Under the pieces are notes generated by a model, which did not search any database, had not been told where the DNA came from, and saw only the letters and a program-made list of their open reading frames with translations. Of a stretch of 64,000 nucleotides of DNA, positions 9,510-18,238 are shown one piece after another. Position 1 is the first letter of the stretch. Every line of letters starts with the position of its first letter. The stretch covers positions 2,418,001 through 2,482,000 of the forward strand of contig NZ_CP141062.1 in NCBI RefSeq assembly GCF_034661295.1, in the 5' to 3' direction. Made by a program: the position numbers and the translations under genes. The stretch comes from Faecalibacter sp. LW9 (lineage in GTDB: Bacteria > Bacteroidota > Bacteroidia > Flavobacteriales > Weeksellaceae).

Positions 9510-10466
9510 TTAATAAATCGCTTCAGCTACTTTTCGAGTATTGGATGAATTACTCATTGTATAGAAATGTAATCCAGGTACGCCAAAGTCAATTAACTCT
9601 TTGCATTGATTGATACACCATTCTAAACCGATTTCTTTGATTGCTTCTTTGTCTTTTGCTTTTAGGACTTCAATGGCTAAATCTTCAGGTAAGTCGATAT
9701 AGAAGTTTTGTGGAATTTTAGTCAATTGATTAAATGTAGTTAATGGTTTAATTCCTGGAATAATCGGAATATGAATATCCATTTCACGGCATTTATTGAC
9801 AAAATCAAAATACTTTTGATTATCGAAGAACATCTGTGTAACAATGTAGTCGGCTCCTAATTCTACTTTTTTCTTCAAGTAATACATATCCATTGCTAAA
9901 TTCGGAGATTCAAAATGCTTTTCCGGATAACCTGCTACACCAATACAAAAATCCATCGCATGGGTTTCCTGAATTTCATCATCTAAGTATTTACCTTTGT
10001 TTAAAGCAGTGACTTGCTCGATTAATTCCGATGCATACGCGTGTCCACCCACTTCAGGAACAAATGTTTTTTCTGTTTTAATGGGATCTCCACGTAAAAC
10101 CAAAACATTGTCAATCCCTAAGAAATTTAAATCGATTAAGGCATCTTCTGTATCTTCTTTGGTAAAGCCTCCACAAATTAAATGCGGTATCGCATCAATT
10201 TTATAATGATTCTGTATCGCCGCACAAATCGCAACCGTTCCAGGACGTTTTCTGACTTGGTAACGTTTCAATAAGCCATTGTCTTTTTGCTTATAAATAA
10301 ACTCTTGTCGATGATAAGTGACATCGATAAAAGCTGGATTTAACTCTACTAATGGATCCAAAGTTTTGAAGGTGCAATTCACATCTTGCCCTTTTAAAGG
10401 AGGTAAAATTTCCACCGAAAACAAAGGTTTTCCATTGGCACGTTCTATATGTTCAGTTACTTTCAT
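9510..10466 (-). CDS. metF: Methylenetetrahydrofolate reductase
   Basis: MetF reduces 5,10-methylene-tetrahydrofolate to 5-methyl-tetrahydrofolate with FAD, supplying the methyl group that MetH passes to homocysteine. The 318-residue protein is a single TIM barrel of usual bacterial length. The N-terminal FSVEILPP carries the catalytic Glu (residue 19, matching E. coli Glu28), and the barrel motifs VLRGDP and DYIVTQMFFD are clear. Start at the ATG at 10466. The metH genes lie 0.5 kb upstream on the same strand, so the block is functionally linked, but the spacer is filled with repeats and metF probably has its own transcript. An eight-copy heptamer array sits 57-112 bases before the start codon. 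Confidence 0.96.
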   Translation of the reverse strand: MKVTEHIERANGKPLFSVEILPPLKGQDVNCTFKTLDPLVELNPAFIDVTYHRQEFIYKQKDNGLLKRYQVRKRPGTVAICAAIQNHYKIDAIPHLICGGFTKEDTEDALIDLNFLGIDNVLVLRGDPIKTEKTFVPEVGGHAYASELIEQVTALNKGKYLDDEIQETHAMDFCIGVAGYPEKHFESPNLAMDMYYLKKKVELGADYIVTQMFFDNQKYFDFVNKCREMDIHIPIIPGIKPLTTFNQLTKIPQNFYIDLPEDLAIEVLKAKDKEAIKEIGLEWCINQCKELIDFGVPGLHFYTMSNSSNTRKVAEAIY

Positions 10467-10521
10467 TTAATATCGTTTAACGAAAATTGAAATTCGTTTT
10501 CGTATTTTGTTTTTTAATTTT

Positions 10522-10580
<59 letters not shown>

Positions 10581-10585
10581 TGTGG

Positions 10586-10631
10586 TCATTCTGAACTTGT
10601 TTAGCTACGCTGCTACTCCGTGGTCAGAATC
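10586..10631. repeat. Palindromic intergenic repeat A, copy 1
   Basis: This 46-base repeat is about 89% identical to the copy at 10742-10787. Its ends ATTCTGA and TCAGAAT pair as a stem. The inner part includes TTGTTTAGC and GCTGCTACTCCGT. Confidence 0.8.
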
Positions 10632-10686
10632 TCATCTAGATTAACCTATTTAGATGAGAAGCAGAACTAATTTCAGCTTTATATTT

Positions 10687-10733
10687 CCGTCATTTCGAGT
10701 GATGCGAAAGCATTGTATCGAGAAATAAGACGG
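10687..10733. repeat. Palindromic intergenic repeat B, copy 1
   Basis: The ends CCGTC and GACGG pair, the arms TTTCGAGTGA and TTGTATCGAGAA are shared with copy 2, and the tip TGCGAAAGCA is a small hairpin with a GAAA loop. Copy 2 (10811-10871) is in the opposite orientation. Confidence 0.78.
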
Positions 10734-10741
10734 AAAAGTTA

Positions 10742-10787
10742 TCATCCTGCACTTGTTTAGCTTCGCTGCTACTCCGTAGTCAGGATC
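10742..10787. repeat. Palindromic intergenic repeat A, copy 2
   Basis: This is the second copy of the repeat at 10586-10631, in the same orientation. Its stem ends read ATCCTG and CAGGAT, so a T-A pair of copy 1 is replaced by a C-G pair: a compensatory double change. Confidence 0.8.
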
Positions 10788-10810
10788 ATATTTCAATTAT
10801 CGATTAATAA

Positions 10811-10871
10811 TCGTCTAACTTCTCGATACAAATTTTCACATTGCATTTCGAAAATTCACTCGAAGTGACGA
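10811..10871. repeat. Palindromic intergenic repeat B, copy 2 (inverted)
   Basis: The reverse complement shares both arms with copy 1 (CTTCGAGTGA and TTGTATCGAGAAGT) and has matching ends TCGTC and GACGA. The tip differs in length and sequence but again forms a hairpin (ATTTTC with GAAAAT). Confidence 0.78.
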
Positions 10872-10958
10872 TTTTGTAATTCTGACTCTGTCGAAGAATC
10901 TTGTCATAATGATTTTAAGACTGAACTCATCACTCACAACCCAAAACTCACAACTTTC

Positions 10959-13622
10959 TTACGCTAAATTCGGACTTAACCAACGTTCCGCTTCTTCAAT
11001 TGTAATTCCTTTACGTTGTGCAAAATCTTCCACTTGATCCATTTTAATTTTACCAACTCCAAAATATTTAGCTTTAGGATTTCCAAAATAATACCCTGAA
11101 ACCGAAGAAACTGGATACATAGCCAATGAACTTGTTAATTGGATGCCAGCATTATTTTCTACATCCAAAATTTTGAAAATTGTTTGTTTTTCTAAATGGT
11201 CAGGACAAGCAGGGTAACCAGGAGCAGGTCGAATTCCTTTGTATTTTTCAGCAATTAATTCCGAATTTTCTAAATTTTCTTCTGCTGCATAGCCCCAATA
11301 TTTCGTTCGAACTTCTTGATGTAAAAATTCTGCGTAAGCTTCTGCTAAACGATCGGCAATGGCTTTGACTAAAATCGAATTGTAATCATCCAAATGATCC
11401 TGGAATGATTTTGCAAAATCTTCAATCTCCGTTCCAGCTGTTACCGCAAATGACCCGATATAATCTTCAATTCCTGAATCTTTCGGTGCGATAAAATCAG
11501 CAATGGATAGGTTAGGAGCATCTTTCGATTTTTTCGATTGTTGGCGTAAGGTGTAAAATTCATCTACTTTATTTCCGTTTTCGTCTGATACTTCAATGGT
11601 ATCGTCATTGATTGTGTTGGCTTTAAACAAACCAAAAACCGCTTTAGGATGTGCTAAATTTTCTGATTCTATTCGATTTAACATAACCAAAGCATCAGCA
11701 TATAATTCTTTTGCGTTTGTACCGACCACTTCATCTTCTAAAATGGCTGGAAATTTTCCGTGTAAATCCCACGTTTGGAAAAATGGTGTCCAATCGATGT
11801 AATCCTTTAAATCAGTAACAGTTGCTCTATGCGTAAACACACCCAATTGATTGGGTTTGAAAGGTGCATTTTCTTTAAAATCAAGTTTTAACTTATTGGC
11901 TCTCGCTTCTTCGATCGATAAATAATCTTTGGCAACTGCACGGTTCAAAAATCCTTCACGAATTTTATTGTAATCGTTTTGTGTGTCTTCTAAAAATTCC
12001 GTTTGTTGTTTTCCAATTAATTTCTGACAAACGGTAACTGAACGCGAAGCATCTAATACGTGAATCACTTTATCGTATTCAGGAGCAATCTTCACCGCTG
12101 TATGCGCTTTAGAAGTAGTTGCACCTCCAATCATTAATGGAATCTCTAAGTTTAAACGTTTTATTTCTTTGGCTACGTGCACCATTTCATCCAATGAAGG
12201 CGTAATCAAACCAGAAAGTCCAATAACATCAACGTTATGATTCTGCGCCTCTTCTAAAATTCGTTCTGGAGGAACCATTACCCCTAAATCGATAATTTCG
12301 AAACCATTACAGCTTAAAACAACCGAAACGATATTTTTACCAATATCATGAACATCACCTTTTACAGTAGCCATTAATATTTTGGCAGGTTCCTTATCGC
12401 TTTTATTTCTTAATTTTTCTTCTTCCAAAAAGGGTGTTAAATAAGCCACGGCTTTCTTCATCACACGTGCTGATTTTACGACTTGAGGCAAGAACATTTT
12501 ACCACTTCCGAATAAATCTCCAACGATATTCATTCCATCCATTAAAGGACCTTCAATGACGCGTAAGGGAGAACCAATTTGTTCTAACGCTTCAGCAGTG
12601 TCCTCATCAATGTATTCTGTGATACCTTTGACTAAAGCAATTTCGATTCGTTTTTCCAGTGGAAATTCGCGCCAAGCTTCATCTTTTTTCTTTTCCTTCG
12701 TAATGCCTTTTAATCCTTCCGCAAACTCGATTAAGCGTTCAGTAGCATCTTCACGACGATCCAGTAAAACATCTTCTACGTGTTCTAATAATTGAGGATC
12801 AATATCATCATAAATCTCAATCATTTCTGGATTCACAATTCCCATATCCATTCCGTGTTGTATCGCGTGGTATAAGAAAGCGGAGTGCATGGCATCGCGA
12901 ACCGCATTATTACCTCGGAACGAGAACGAAACATTTGAAACGCCACCTGATACTAAAGCGTGTGGCAAATTTTCTTTGATCCATTTTGTGGCTTCGAAGA
13001 AATCAATTGCATTGCGACGATGTTCGTCCATTCCCGTTGCAACAGGGAAAATATTCACATCAAAAATGATATCTTTGGGATTGAAATTGACTTGATTCAC
13101 CAAAATATCATACGAACGTTTGACGATTTCAATACGTCTGTCGTAGTTATCCGCTTGACCTTGTTCATCAAAAGCCATAATGACGGCAGCTGCACCAAAA
13201 CGTTTGATTTTTTTGGCGTGTTCAATGAATAATTCTTCTCCTTCTTTTAAGGAAATTGAATTGACAATCGCTTTTCCTTGAACGTTTTTTAAACCCGCTT
13301 CGATAATTTCCCATTTGGAAGAATCAATCATAATGGGAACTCGAGAAATATCCGGTTCCGAAGCGATTAAACGTAAATATTTTGTCATTGCAGCTACGCC
13401 ATCAATCATCCCTTCATCCATATTGATGTCGATGATTTGTGCACCACCATCGACTTGGTCGCGGGCAACTTGCAACGCTTCTTCGTATTTTTCTTCTTTA
13501 ATTAAGCGTAAGAATTTTTTCGAACCTGTGACATTGGTACGTTCTCCAACGTTAACAAAATTTGAATTTTCGCGTACAATTAAAGGTTCTAATCCGGCTA
13601 ATTGAATTTTTACTTCTGACAT
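10959..13622 (-). CDS. metH: Methionine synthase MetH, folate/B12/activation half
   Basis: This 887-residue protein is the C-terminal part of cobalamin-dependent methionine synthase; in many Flavobacteriia MetH is encoded as two proteins. In order it has the pterin-binding (DHPS-like) barrel with [14 protein letters not shown] near residue 25, the B12 cap region near 300-400, the B12-binding domain with [10 protein letters not shown] (the His is the lower axial cobalt ligand), and the AdoMet-binding reactivation domain with [12 protein letters not shown] near the end. It takes the methyl group from 5-methyl-tetrahydrofolate. Its ATG overlaps the last 13 bases of the upstream homocysteine-binding gene (ATGTCAGAAGTAA), so translation is probably coupled. 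That partner gene carries a stop codon. Confidence 0.96.
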   Translation of the reverse strand: MSEVKIQLAGLEPLIVRENSNFVNVGERTNVTGSKKFLRLIKEEKYEEALQVARDQVDGGAQIIDINMDEGMIDGVAAMTKYLRLIASEPDISRVPIMIDSSKWEIIEAGLKNVQGKAIVNSISLKEGEELFIEHAKKIKRFGAAAVIMAFDEQGQADNYDRRIEIVKRSYDILVNQVNFNPKDIIFDVNIFPVATGMDEHRRNAIDFFEATKWIKENLPHALVSGGVSNVSFSFRGNNAVRDAMHSAFLYHAIQHGMDMGIVNPEMIEIYDDIDPQLLEHVEDVLLDRREDATERLIEFAEGLKGITKEKKKDEAWREFPLEKRIEIALVKGITEYIDEDTAEALEQIGSPLRVIEGPLMDGMNIVGDLFGSGKMFLPQVVKSARVMKKAVAYLTPFLEEEKLRNKSDKEPAKILMATVKGDVHDIGKNIVSVVLSCNGFEIIDLGVMVPPERILEEAQNHNVDVIGLSGLITPSLDEMVHVAKEIKRLNLEIPLMIGGATTSKAHTAVKIAPEYDKVIHVLDASRSVTVCQKLIGKQQTEFLEDTQNDYNKIREGFLNRAVAKDYLSIEEARANKLKLDFKENAPFKPNQLGVFTHRATVTDLKDYIDWTPFFQTWDLHGKFPAILEDEVVGTNAKELYADALVMLNRIESENLAHPKAVFGLFKANTINDDTIEVSDENGNKVDEFYTLRQQSKKSKDAPNLSIADFIAPKDSGIEDYIGSFAVTAGTEIEDFAKSFQDHLDDYNSILVKAIADRLAEAYAEFLHQEVRTKYWGYAAEENLENSELIAEKYKGIRPAPGYPACPDHLEKQTIFKILDVENNAGIQLTSSLAMYPVSSVSGYYFGNPKAKYFGVGKIKMDQVEDFAQRKGITIEEAERWLSPNLA

Positions 13623-14608
13623 TGTACAGCGATTTTTCTTGGTTCATATTCTTTAGCAATATCCGCCATCATACGGATATGATCTGGTGTAGTGCCACAA
13701 CAACCTCCGATGATATTCACTAATTTTTTTTCTAAAAATGGTTTGATATGTTCGCGCATCATTTCTGCGGTTTCATCGTATCCACCAAAGGCATTTGGCA
13801 GTCCAGCATTGGGATAAGCACTCACATAGAAGGGTGCTTTATCGGCTAAGACTTCTAAGTATGGTATTAAATCTGTTGCACCTAACGCACAGTTTAAACC
13901 AACTGATAATAAATCGATATGTTCTAATGAAATTAAAAACGCTTCGGTTGTTTGACCTGAAAGTGTTCGTCCCGATTTATCGGTAATGGTACCAGAGGAC
14001 ATTAAAGGAATAGCTGCACCAGTTTCTTCTAATGCATCTTGAATTCCGTAAAATGCAGCTTTGGCATTTAACGTATCAAAGATAGTTTCGACTAAAAGTG
14101 CATCAACTCCCGCTTCGATCATCGTTTTTGCTTGACGGTAATAAACATGAGCTAAGGTATCAAAATCAATATCGCGGAAACTTGGATCATTGACTTGTGG
14201 AGAAATAGAAGCTGTTTTATTGGTAGGACCTAAAGAACCTAACACAAAACGAGGTTTTTCTGGTGTAGAATACTCTGCACAAGCTTCTTTTGCTAAACGA
14301 ACGGCCTAACAGTTTAATTCATCGACTAAATCAACCATATCATAATCTTGCATCGAAATGATATTGGCGTTGAAAGTATTGGTTTCAATTAAATCTGCAC
14401 CAGCTGCTAAATATTCGCGGTGAATATCTTTGATGATTTGCGGTTGCGTTAGAACCAATAAATCATTGTTCCCCTTTAATGAAGTGTGGAAATCTTTAAA
14501 TCGTTCACCTCTATAATCTTCTTCCTGTAAATTGTGCTTTTGGATCATGGTTCCCATCGCACCATCCAAAATGGCAATTCGCTCGTTCAATATTTCTTTT
14601 AAAGTCAT
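13610..14608 (-). pseudogene. metH: MetH homocysteine-binding half, interrupted by TAG
   Basis: This frame of 332 codons encodes the homocysteine S-methyltransferase domain that normally pairs with the downstream MetH part. The N-terminal piece begins MTLKEILNERIAILDGAMGT and runs to ELNC; a TAG codon at 14306-14308 then breaks it, and the same frame continues AVRLAKEACAEYSTPEKPR to the end with no shift. The zinc-ligand Cys residues are present after the stop: Cys in LNCALG and the pair in GGCCGTTPDH. A SAM-I riboswitch precedes it and the next metH gene overlaps its end. The single lesion suggests a very recent loss, a sequence error or readthrough. The only internal restart that could matter is at 14245, which would lack the barrel start. 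Confidence 0.85.
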
Positions 14609-14657
14609 TGTATAAATTGATTATACTTATGAACGAAAGTAGAAGTGATTTCCATTT

Positions 14658-14755
14658 CCTTATTTTTCTCTTGAGTAGAGTAGGATGTAGCACCCAACTA
14701 AATTTGGGTTGCTAAGATATCTTCGGGCCTATACCCTCCATCTTTCGTCATAAGG
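14658..14755 (-). ncRNA. SAM-I (S-box) riboswitch upstream of metH
   Basis: On the minus strand this leader matches the S-box: GGAGGG, AGGCCCGAAGA, TTAGCAACC and GGTGCTACATCC occur in the family order. The P1 stem is CCTTAT (14750-14755) with ATAAGG (14658-14663). The aptamer ends 50 bases before the metH start. No U-rich terminator is seen there; instead a small hairpin, GTATAA with TTATAC, ends just before the ATG, so control may act at translation. High S-adenosylmethionine should switch the genes off. Confidence 0.88.
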
Positions 14756-14761
14756 TTAGTG

Positions 14762-14769
14762 CAAATGTA
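14762..14769 (-). promoter_or_regulatory. Candidate -7 promoter element of metH
   Basis: Read on the minus strand, TACATTTG matches TAnnTTTG and lies seven bases before the riboswitch P1 stem. No TTG is seen at the expected -33 spacing. Confidence 0.5.
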
Positions 14770-15101
14770 TCAATTTTAATTATAATCCGAAAAATTTTCT
14801 AAATAGTGAATTAATAATAAGATTAAAATTAATTATTTGACAACTAAAGCCTCTATTAAATGAAATAATTTCTGATTAATCTGTATAATTTTAATTCGGA
14901 ATTAGAATTTATAGAAAATAAATCATCTTTCTAAAAATGCTATAGAACTTGTAGAGTTTATTAAGAATAAAATGATTTTTACTTAAGATAGAATAATCGG
15001 AATAAAAATCTATAAAAAATATATTAATAGAAGAATATAAATATAAAATAAATAAAAAGTTAATAAAATAGAAGAATATTAAATTTTAACATTTTAAATG
15101 T
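14770..15101. other. AT-rich spacer between the two riboswitch units
   Basis: These roughly 330 bases separate two diverging SAM-controlled units. I see no gene; the sequence is extremely AT-rich with many short A and T runs and stops in all frames. Confidence 0.6.
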
Positions 15102-15133
15102 TTGGATATTCAAACCATCTTCACTTAAATTTG
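15102..15133 (+). promoter_or_regulatory. Promoter of the SAM-controlled transsulfuration operon
   Basis: TTG at 15102-15104, a 21-base spacer and TAAATTTG at 15126-15133 match the Bacteroidota promoter. Transcription would begin near 15140, about 25 bases before the riboswitch P1 stem. Confidence 0.65.
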
Positions 15134-15163
15134 TTTCCAGAAATAGTTCATTAAAATTTTTCA

Positions 15164-15262
15164 ATTTATCAAGAAAAGTGGAGGGATATGGCCCTGTGAA
15201 ACTTTAGCAACCTAATCGATGGATCAAGGTGCTAATTCCATCCTTTAATAGGAAAGATGAGT
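15164..15262 (+). ncRNA. SAM-I (S-box) riboswitch upstream of the transsulfuration operon
   Basis: The canonical S-box blocks are present: GTGGAGGGATATGGCCC, GTGAAACTTTAGCAACC and AAGGTGCTAATTCCATC. P1 pairs ATTTATC (15164-15170) with GATGAGT (15256-15262), including two G-T pairs. A terminator follows at 15301-15348. AACCAAC at about 15274-15280 can pair with GTTGGTT at 15301-15307, the first arm of the terminator, and is a candidate antiterminator. This fits the usual off-switch: SAM bound, transcription stops. Confidence 0.95.
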
Positions 15263-15300
15263 GAAAGACTTGTAACCAACCGATTATTATACAGTCTCAT

Positions 15301-15348
15301 GTTGGTTCAGCTATGTTTTCACTGACATGGTTGAACCAATATTTTTTT
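15301..15348 (+). terminator. Riboswitch-controlled terminator
   Basis: TTGGTTCA (15302-15309) pairs with TGAACCAA (15332-15339), and the stem continues inward through CTATG and CATGG with G-T pairs. It is followed by TATTTTTTT. It lies between the SAM-I aptamer and the coding start at 15399. Confidence 0.9.
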
Positions 15349-15398
15349 ACCCACTTTCTTTACTTGATAATTGTTTTAAAATCAAAAACAATAATTCT

Positions 15399-16559
15399 AT
15401 GAGTAAAGCAACACAAATTTTACATTCAATTCCTGTTGATCAATTGACAGGATCCATTTCAGTACCAGTGTATCAAACATCTACTTTTGTACAAGAAGTT
15501 CCAGGTTTGAATAAAGGATTCGATTATGCACGTTCTAATAATCCAACTCGCATGGCTTTAGAAGATATTATAGCTCAATTGGAAGGTGGTCATTCGGCTT
15601 ATGCCTTTGCAACAGGTTTAGCAGCAATAGACGCAATTGTAAAATTATTAAAAGCAGGTGATGAGATTGTTGCAGTGGATGATATTTATGGAGGTGCCTA
15701 TCGATTATTTACACAGGTATATGAAAAGTTAGGAATTAAAATCCATTTCGTAGATACATCAGATGCTACGAATATTATTGATTTCATTACAGAACGTACA
15801 AAATTAGTTTGGTTAGAATCACCTACGAATCCAACGTTAAAAATTTCGGATATAGAAACTATTGCTAACATTGCTCATGTAAATGGAGCTCTCGTGGTAG
15901 TTGATAATACATTTGCAAGTCCAGTAGCACAAAATCCAATTGCGTTAGGTGCAGATTTTGTAGTGCATTCAGGTACAAAATATATCGCGGGTCATTCGGA
16001 TTTAGTTGCAGGTATTGTGGTCGCAAAAACTAAAGAGCTGGGTGAAAAAATCAAATTTATACAAAATGCCACTGGAGGAATTTTAGGCCCTTGGGATTGC
16101 TTTTTAACGATACGAGGGATTGAAACTTTAGAATTAAGGTATGAAAGAATTTCATCAAATGCATTAGAGTTGGCTCAATTCTTGAAAAGTATACCACAAA
16201 TCGATCAAGTTTATTATCCAGGATTGATTGATCATAAAAATCATAACATTGCCAAAAAACAACAAAATAACCTTTTCGGAGGGATTATATCATTTACCTT
16301 AAAAGTAGATACTGTAGAAGCAGCTGTAAAAGTTGTTACAAGTACACATTATTTTAAGTTAGCAGAAAGTTTAGGGGGTGCGAAGAGTTTATTGTGTCAT
16401 CCCGCCCAAATGACGCATGCCTCTGTGCCGAGAGAAAAACGCTTAAGATCGGGCGTGCAAGATTCATTGATTCGTTTATCCGTAGGAATTGAAAACGTAG
16501 AGGATCTAAAGCAGGACATCGAACAAGCTATTGCCCAATTGAAATTCGTTAATGTTTAA
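15399..16559 (+). CDS. Cystathionine gamma-synthase-like PLP enzyme
   Basis: This 386-residue protein belongs to the Cys/Met-metabolism PLP family (cystathionine gamma-synthase, gamma-lyase, O-acetylhomoserine sulfhydrylase). It probably joins an activated homoserine with cysteine or sulfide on the way to methionine. The PLP lysine is Lys194 in SGTKYIAGHSD; YARSNNPTR near 43-51, and VVDNTFASP near 168-174 with the cofactor Asp, are also visible. The start at 15399 (MSKATQ) is chosen because an earlier in-frame ATG at 15327 lies inside the riboswitch terminator. It is followed 21 bases later by homoserine dehydrogenase. The SAM riboswitch supports a biosynthetic role rather than gamma-lyase. 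The exact substrate is not certain. Confidence 0.9.
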   Translation: MSKATQILHSIPVDQLTGSISVPVYQTSTFVQEVPGLNKGFDYARSNNPTRMALEDIIAQLEGGHSAYAFATGLAAIDAIVKLLKAGDEIVAVDDIYGGAYRLFTQVYEKLGIKIHFVDTSDATNIIDFITERTKLVWLESPTNPTLKISDIETIANIAHVNGALVVVDNTFASPVAQNPIALGADFVVHSGTKYIAGHSDLVAGIVVAKTKELGEKIKFIQNATGGILGPWDCFLTIRGIETLELRYERISSNALELAQFLKSIPQIDQVYYPGLIDHKNHNIAKKQQNNLFGGIISFTLKVDTVEAAVKVVTSTHYFKLAESLGGAKSLLCHPAQMTHASVPREKRLRSGVQDSLIRLSVGIENVEDLKQDIEQAIAQLKFVNV

Positions 16560-16580
16560 TCATTCTTACAATCTACTACC

Positions 16581-17759
16581 ATGCAGAAATTAAACATCGG
16601 ATTATTTGGATTTGGAATCGTTGGTGAAGGTATTTATAAGGTTTTAGAAGAAAAACCTCAATTAAACGCAAACATCAAAAAGATTGTCATCAAGGATGCA
16701 CAAAAAAAACGAAATGCGCCTTCTGAACTATTTTTTACGGACCCTAATTCAATATTAGAGGATCCTGAAATCAATGTGGTTGTCGAGCTAATCTCTGATG
16801 CAGACGTAGCTTATCACATTATAAAAAAAGCATTTCAAAATGGAAAACATGTTGTGAGTGCCAACAAAAAAGTAATTGCCGAACATCATGTAGAATTGCT
16901 AGAATTACAAGAAAAAAATAAGGTTTCATTCTTGTATGAAGCTTCAGTTTGTGGTTCAGTGCCGATTATTCGAAACTTAGAAGAGTATTTTGATAATGAT
17001 TTATTGAACTATGTTTCTGGAATTGTTAACGGTACGACGAATTATATTTTAACTAAAATGGCGCAAGAAAATTCATCCTATCAAGAAGCGTTGAAATCTG
17101 CTCAGGTGAATGGATTTGCTGAAGCTGATCCCACTGCTGATGTAGAAGGATTTGATGCAGCTCATAAATTGTCGATTGTTACATTGCATGCTTTTGGAAC
17201 AACCATTGACTCGTTACAAGTGATTCGTAAAGGTATAACAGCATTACAAGAAAAAGATTTTGTATATGCAAAAGAAAAAGGGTTTGCGATTAAATTAATT
17301 GCCAATACAAAAATCATAAAAGAGACCAACGAATTACAAGCAACAGTTTTACCCACGTTTGTTCGATTGGATCAGACCATAGCTTTAGTGAATAATGAAT
17401 ACAATGGTGTTTTAATTGGAAGTTCGCTATCTGATGAACAATTTTTATATGGTAAAGGGGCAGGACGTTATCCAACTTCTTCGGCCTTATTAAGTGATAT
17501 ATCTGCTCTACAGTATGATTATAAATATGAAGTGCGTAAAAAATTGGATCAACCTTTGATATATAATCAAAACGGTTATCGAAAAATATATATTGGTTCT
17601 AAATTCTCATTAGAATTTATAACCAATAAATTAGAACATATTGAAGAACGTTTTGATGGTGCAGGATATCATTACATCATTGGGAAGATATCTTTTGATG
17701 AATTAAAGAAAGAGGATTTCATCCATCATCCGCAATTATCCATCATTGTTTTTGAGTAA
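16581..17759 (+). CDS. hom: Homoserine dehydrogenase
   Basis: Homoserine dehydrogenase reduces aspartate semialdehyde to homoserine, the branch point to methionine and threonine. The 392-residue protein opens with a Rossmann loop GFGIVGEG (residues 10-17), then SANKKVIAEH and the substrate-binding NGTTNYILTKM and GFAEADPTADVEG with the conserved acidic residues. No separate ACT domain is obvious at the C-terminus. It is the second gene of the SAM-riboswitch operon, which suggests that it serves methionine synthesis. Many Flavobacteriia also have a fused aspartokinase-homoserine dehydrogenase elsewhere, so this may be a dedicated second copy; that is inference. Confidence 0.93.
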   Translation: MQKLNIGLFGFGIVGEGIYKVLEEKPQLNANIKKIVIKDAQKKRNAPSELFFTDPNSILEDPEINVVVELISDADVAYHIIKKAFQNGKHVVSANKKVIAEHHVELLELQEKNKVSFLYEASVCGSVPIIRNLEEYFDNDLLNYVSGIVNGTTNYILTKMAQENSSYQEALKSAQVNGFAEADPTADVEGFDAAHKLSIVTLHAFGTTIDSLQVIRKGITALQEKDFVYAKEKGFAIKLIANTKIIKETNELQATVLPTFVRLDQTIALVNNEYNGVLIGSSLSDEQFLYGKGAGRYPTSSALLSDISALQYDYKYEVRKKLDQPLIYNQNGYRKIYIGSKFSLEFITNKLEHIEERFDGAGYHYIIGKISFDELKKEDFIHHPQLSIIVFE

Positions 17760-17774
17760 ATTTTTTGTGGTTTT

Positions 17775-17806
17775 AAAAAAGAGTAACAATTTTGTTACTC
17801 TTTTTT
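17775..17806. terminator. Bidirectional rho-independent terminator
   Basis: AAAAAAGAGTAACAA and TTGTTACTCTTTTTT form a perfect 15-bp stem. It serves hom and, from the other side, overlaps the last codons of the thioredoxin-like gene. Confidence 0.88.
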
Positions 17807-18238
17807 AATTTGTTGAATTAACTGTTCGAAATTTTTCTTTTTAATTAAGCCTGAGAATTTGCCTAATATCTGAAGATTTTCATCCAAAATAATCCAAAGA
17901 GGATAAGCAACATCTTTAGGAGGAATAAATTCTGTTACAAATGGATGTGATTTATCCGAATAACTTGGAACAAATTTTTGATCTAAAAAAGTAATTTCGT
18001 CTTTTGATTCACCATTTATTTTTAAAAAATACACCTCCTCTTGTAAGAATTGTTGGATTTCAACATCTCTTTCAATTTGTTTTTCTTGAATTTTACAAAC
18101 GCCACACCAATCCGTATAAAAATAAATCATTATGGCTTTTGGCTTTTCTTTAAACTTTGCATTGAATTCGCTCCAATTTACTTGAGTAAATCCAACGATT
18201 GGTAGAAGACAAAAAAGAAGTGTATTTAAAATTTTCAT
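17795..18238 (-). CDS. Periplasmic thioredoxin-like protein
   Basis: This 147-residue secreted protein has a signal peptide (hydrophobic residues 5-17, cleavage near GFTQ) and a thioredoxin-fold domain with the redox pair Cys45-Cys48 in WCGVC. The motif DVAYPLWIILDE supplies the usual cis-proline. It probably reduces or isomerises disulfides in the periplasm. Its ATG shares one base with the TAA stop of the TonB-dependent receptor gene (TAATG), so the two are translationally coupled and may work together, for example in handling a Cys-containing site of the receptor. The gene ends inside the terminator stem. Confidence 0.87.
   Translation of the reverse strand: MKILNTLLFCLLPIVGFTQVNWSEFNAKFKEKPKAIMIYFYTDWCGVCKIQEKQIERDVEIQQFLQEEVYFLKINGESKDEITFLDQKFVPSYSDKSHPFVTEFIPPKDVAYPLWIILDENLQILGKFSGLIKKKNFEQLIQQIKKE

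Noticed and set aside
14306-14308. UAG read as an amino acid (pyrrolysine-like recoding)
   Set aside because: Other broken genes here use TAA and TGA as well, intact genes nearby end with all three stops, and no pyl genes are in the window. Readthrough at this one site remains possible and is kept only as a test in the findings.
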